From positions 1-36,861 of the forward strand of contig NW_003120807.1 in assembly GCF_000003605.2 (NCBI RefSeq): a DNA stretch of 36,861 nt. The letters are read 5' to 3'. Below, piece by piece: positions 36,234 to 36,861 of this stretch. Made by a program: the position numbers and the translations under genes. The stretch's first letter is position 1, and each line of letters begins with the position of its first letter. The notes under the pieces are model-generated. The model was not told where the DNA came from. It worked only from the letters and a program-made list of their open reading frames with translations, and made no database searches. Origin of the DNA: Saccoglossus kowalevskii. Lineage: Eukaryota; Hemichordata; Enteropneusta; Harrimaniidae.

Positions 36234-36861
36234 GTGAATACTGAGAATATAATAGCTGTACATGTACACCGAACACTGTGAATACTGAGAATATAATAGC
36301 TGTACAAGTACACCGAACACTGTGAATACTGAGAATATAATAGCTGTACATGTACACCGAACACTGTGAATACTGAGAATATAATAGCTGTACAAGTACA
36401 TCGAACACTGTGAATACTAAGAATATAATATCTGTACAAGTACACCGAACACAGTAAATACTCAGAATATAATAGCTGTACAAGTACACCGAACACAGTG
36501 AATACTGAGAATATAATAGCTGTACAAGTACACCAAACACTGTGAATACTGAGAATATAATAGCTGTACATGTACACCGAACACTGTGAATACTGAGAAT
36601 ATAATAGCTGTACAAGTACACCGAACACTGTGAATACTGAGAATATAATAGCTGTACATGTACACCGAACACTGTGAATACTGAGAATATAATAGCTGTA
36701 CAAGTACATCGAACACTGTGAATACTAAGAATATAATATCTGTACAAGTACACCGAACACAGTAAATACTCAGAATATAATAGCTGTACAAGTACACCGA
36801 ACACAGTGAATACTGAGAATATAATAGCTGTACAAGTACACCAAACACTGTGAATACTGAG
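36234..36861 (+). repeat. Exact 308-bp-step tandem duplication at the right edge
   Basis: Bases 36234-36553 and 36542-36861 read as identical over 320 bases, a step of exactly seven units. The rare units ATAATATCTGTAC (TCTG at 36431 and 36739), CAGTAAATACTCAG and CACCAAACAC occur in both. The duplication continues past the window edge, so its copy number is unknown. Perfect identity over 320 bases contrasts with the diverged copies elsewhere and points to a very recent event or to an assembly repeat. Confidence 0.88.
36268..36311 (+). repeat. Reference copy of the 44-bp unit
   Basis: This copy carries the commonest base at each variable site and serves as the numbering reference. Unit positions 7-13 are CACTGTG, which becomes its own reverse complement CACAGTG by a single T-to-A change at position 10. 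Positions 25-30 are TATAAT. Positions 34-44 are TGTACAAGTAC; changing position 40 from A to T gives, with the first A of the next unit, the perfect 12-bp palindrome TGTACATGTACA. Frequent alternatives in the array are T at 2, A at 10, A at 20, T or G at 33, and T, G or C at 40. The unit holds two RsaI sites (GTAC) 6 bp apart and one BsrGI site (TGTACA). Confidence 0.9.

Larger units (their letters stand above)
1..36861 (+). repeat. 44-bp satellite array filling the whole window
   Basis: Every line of the window can be cut into head-to-tail units of about 44 bp carrying, in order, CCGAACAC, GTGAATACT, AGAATATAATAG and TGTACAAGTAC. All units point the same way; I found no inverted unit, no spacer and no unique sequence. 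The length corresponds to about 838 units. Spacings between recognisable variant units are mostly exact multiples of 44 (for example 836, 3960, 1012, 880, 1320, 1056, 1672, 704, 1232). Base composition of the unit is 16 G or C in 44. Plus-strand frames are closed in every unit by TGA, TAA or TAG; minus-strand frames are often open but show no sign of coding constraint. Array size, uniform orientation and nested duplications are those of a eukaryotic satellite; chromosomal location and host are not visible. No gene, RNA gene or mobile element was seen anywhere in the window. Confidence 0.98.

Noticed and set aside
36312-36355. Pumilio-type UGUANAUA sites
   Set aside because: TGTACATG and TGTACAAG lack the required final AUA, and no transcript context is visible.
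1-36861. TATAAT every 44 bp as bacterial -10 promoter elements
   Set aside because: No -35-like hexamer stands at the right distance, no gene follows, and the motif is simply part of a repeat in what looks like a eukaryotic satellite.
1-36861. CRISPR array
   Set aside because: Repeats are directly adjacent with no unique spacers, and the variable bases are single-site substitutions shared among many units.
1-36861. Transposon, LTR element or terminal repeats hidden in the array
   Set aside because: No sequence outside the 44-bp unit was found on either strand; long direct repeats are duplicated blocks of the same unit.
1-36861. Coding minisatellite such as a silk, mucin or antifreeze repeat
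   Set aside because: The unit length is not a multiple of three, indels of 1, 2 and 15 bp are tolerated throughout, and stop-making variants are common.
1-36861. tRNA, rRNA or other structured RNA genes
   Set aside because: No stretch departs from the unit, and no conserved RNA gene boxes or arms were seen.
1-36861. Inverted arrangement of units (array inversion points)
   Set aside because: The CACAGTG and CACTGTG forms are reverse complements of each other and can look like an inversion, but the flanking bases keep the same orientation in every unit.

Overview
The whole window, both edges included, is one uninterrupted head-to-tail satellite array. The repeat unit is 44 bp, about 36% GC, always in the same orientation, and about 838 unit-equivalents fit in 36,861 bp. 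I see no unique sequence, no gene, no RNA gene, no transposon and no array boundary, so the true array is longer than the window. Tens of kilobases of diverged short satellite with nested internal duplications fit a eukaryotic heterochromatic region (centromeric, pericentromeric, subtelomeric or sex-chromosome type), probably resolved by long reads. Nothing in the sequence identifies the species.

The unit (numbered from the A of ACCGAAC; reference copy 36268-36311) holds a CAC-W-GTG palindrome at unit positions 7-13, an AT-rich TATAAT core at 25-30, and a GTAC-AW-GTAC motif at 35-44. Most variation sits at five unit positions: 2 (C/T), 10 (T/A), 20 (G/A), 33 (C/T/G) and 40 (A/T/G/C). Combinations of these give each unit a type, and ordered runs of types recur along the window as higher-order segments of roughly 0.2-1.8 kb.

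Layout: recurring families, named here for convenience, are P/Q (1-535, 3502-4745, 7299-8047, 25965-27020), L (655-1012, 20565-20966), A (1490-1974, 8410-9745, 14383-15551, 15721-16133, 18616-19320, 30355-31012), B (1945-2540, 10390-11205, 11827-12642, 33803-34618), M (2580-3010, 17097-17527), C (5815-6010, 11101-11842, 12901-13430, 26701-27698), D (13635-14415, 16625-17405), E (17701-18594, 21967-22860), N (19730-20460, 27752-28570), and F/G (23395-25255, 25228-25863, 28690-29376, 29585-30235, 31299-33800). The last 320 bases exactly repeat the sequence 308 bp upstream. Copies usually differ by whole units, as expected from unequal exchange or replication slippage in register.

The many open frames are all on the minus strand and are a by-product of the repeat. 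The consensus unit has no stop in any minus frame, and because 44 is not a multiple of 3 each frame cycles into a 44-residue period. Frames end mainly where unit position 20 is A. I annotate no coding sequence. All copy boundaries and identities were read by eye and are approximate to within about one unit unless called exact.
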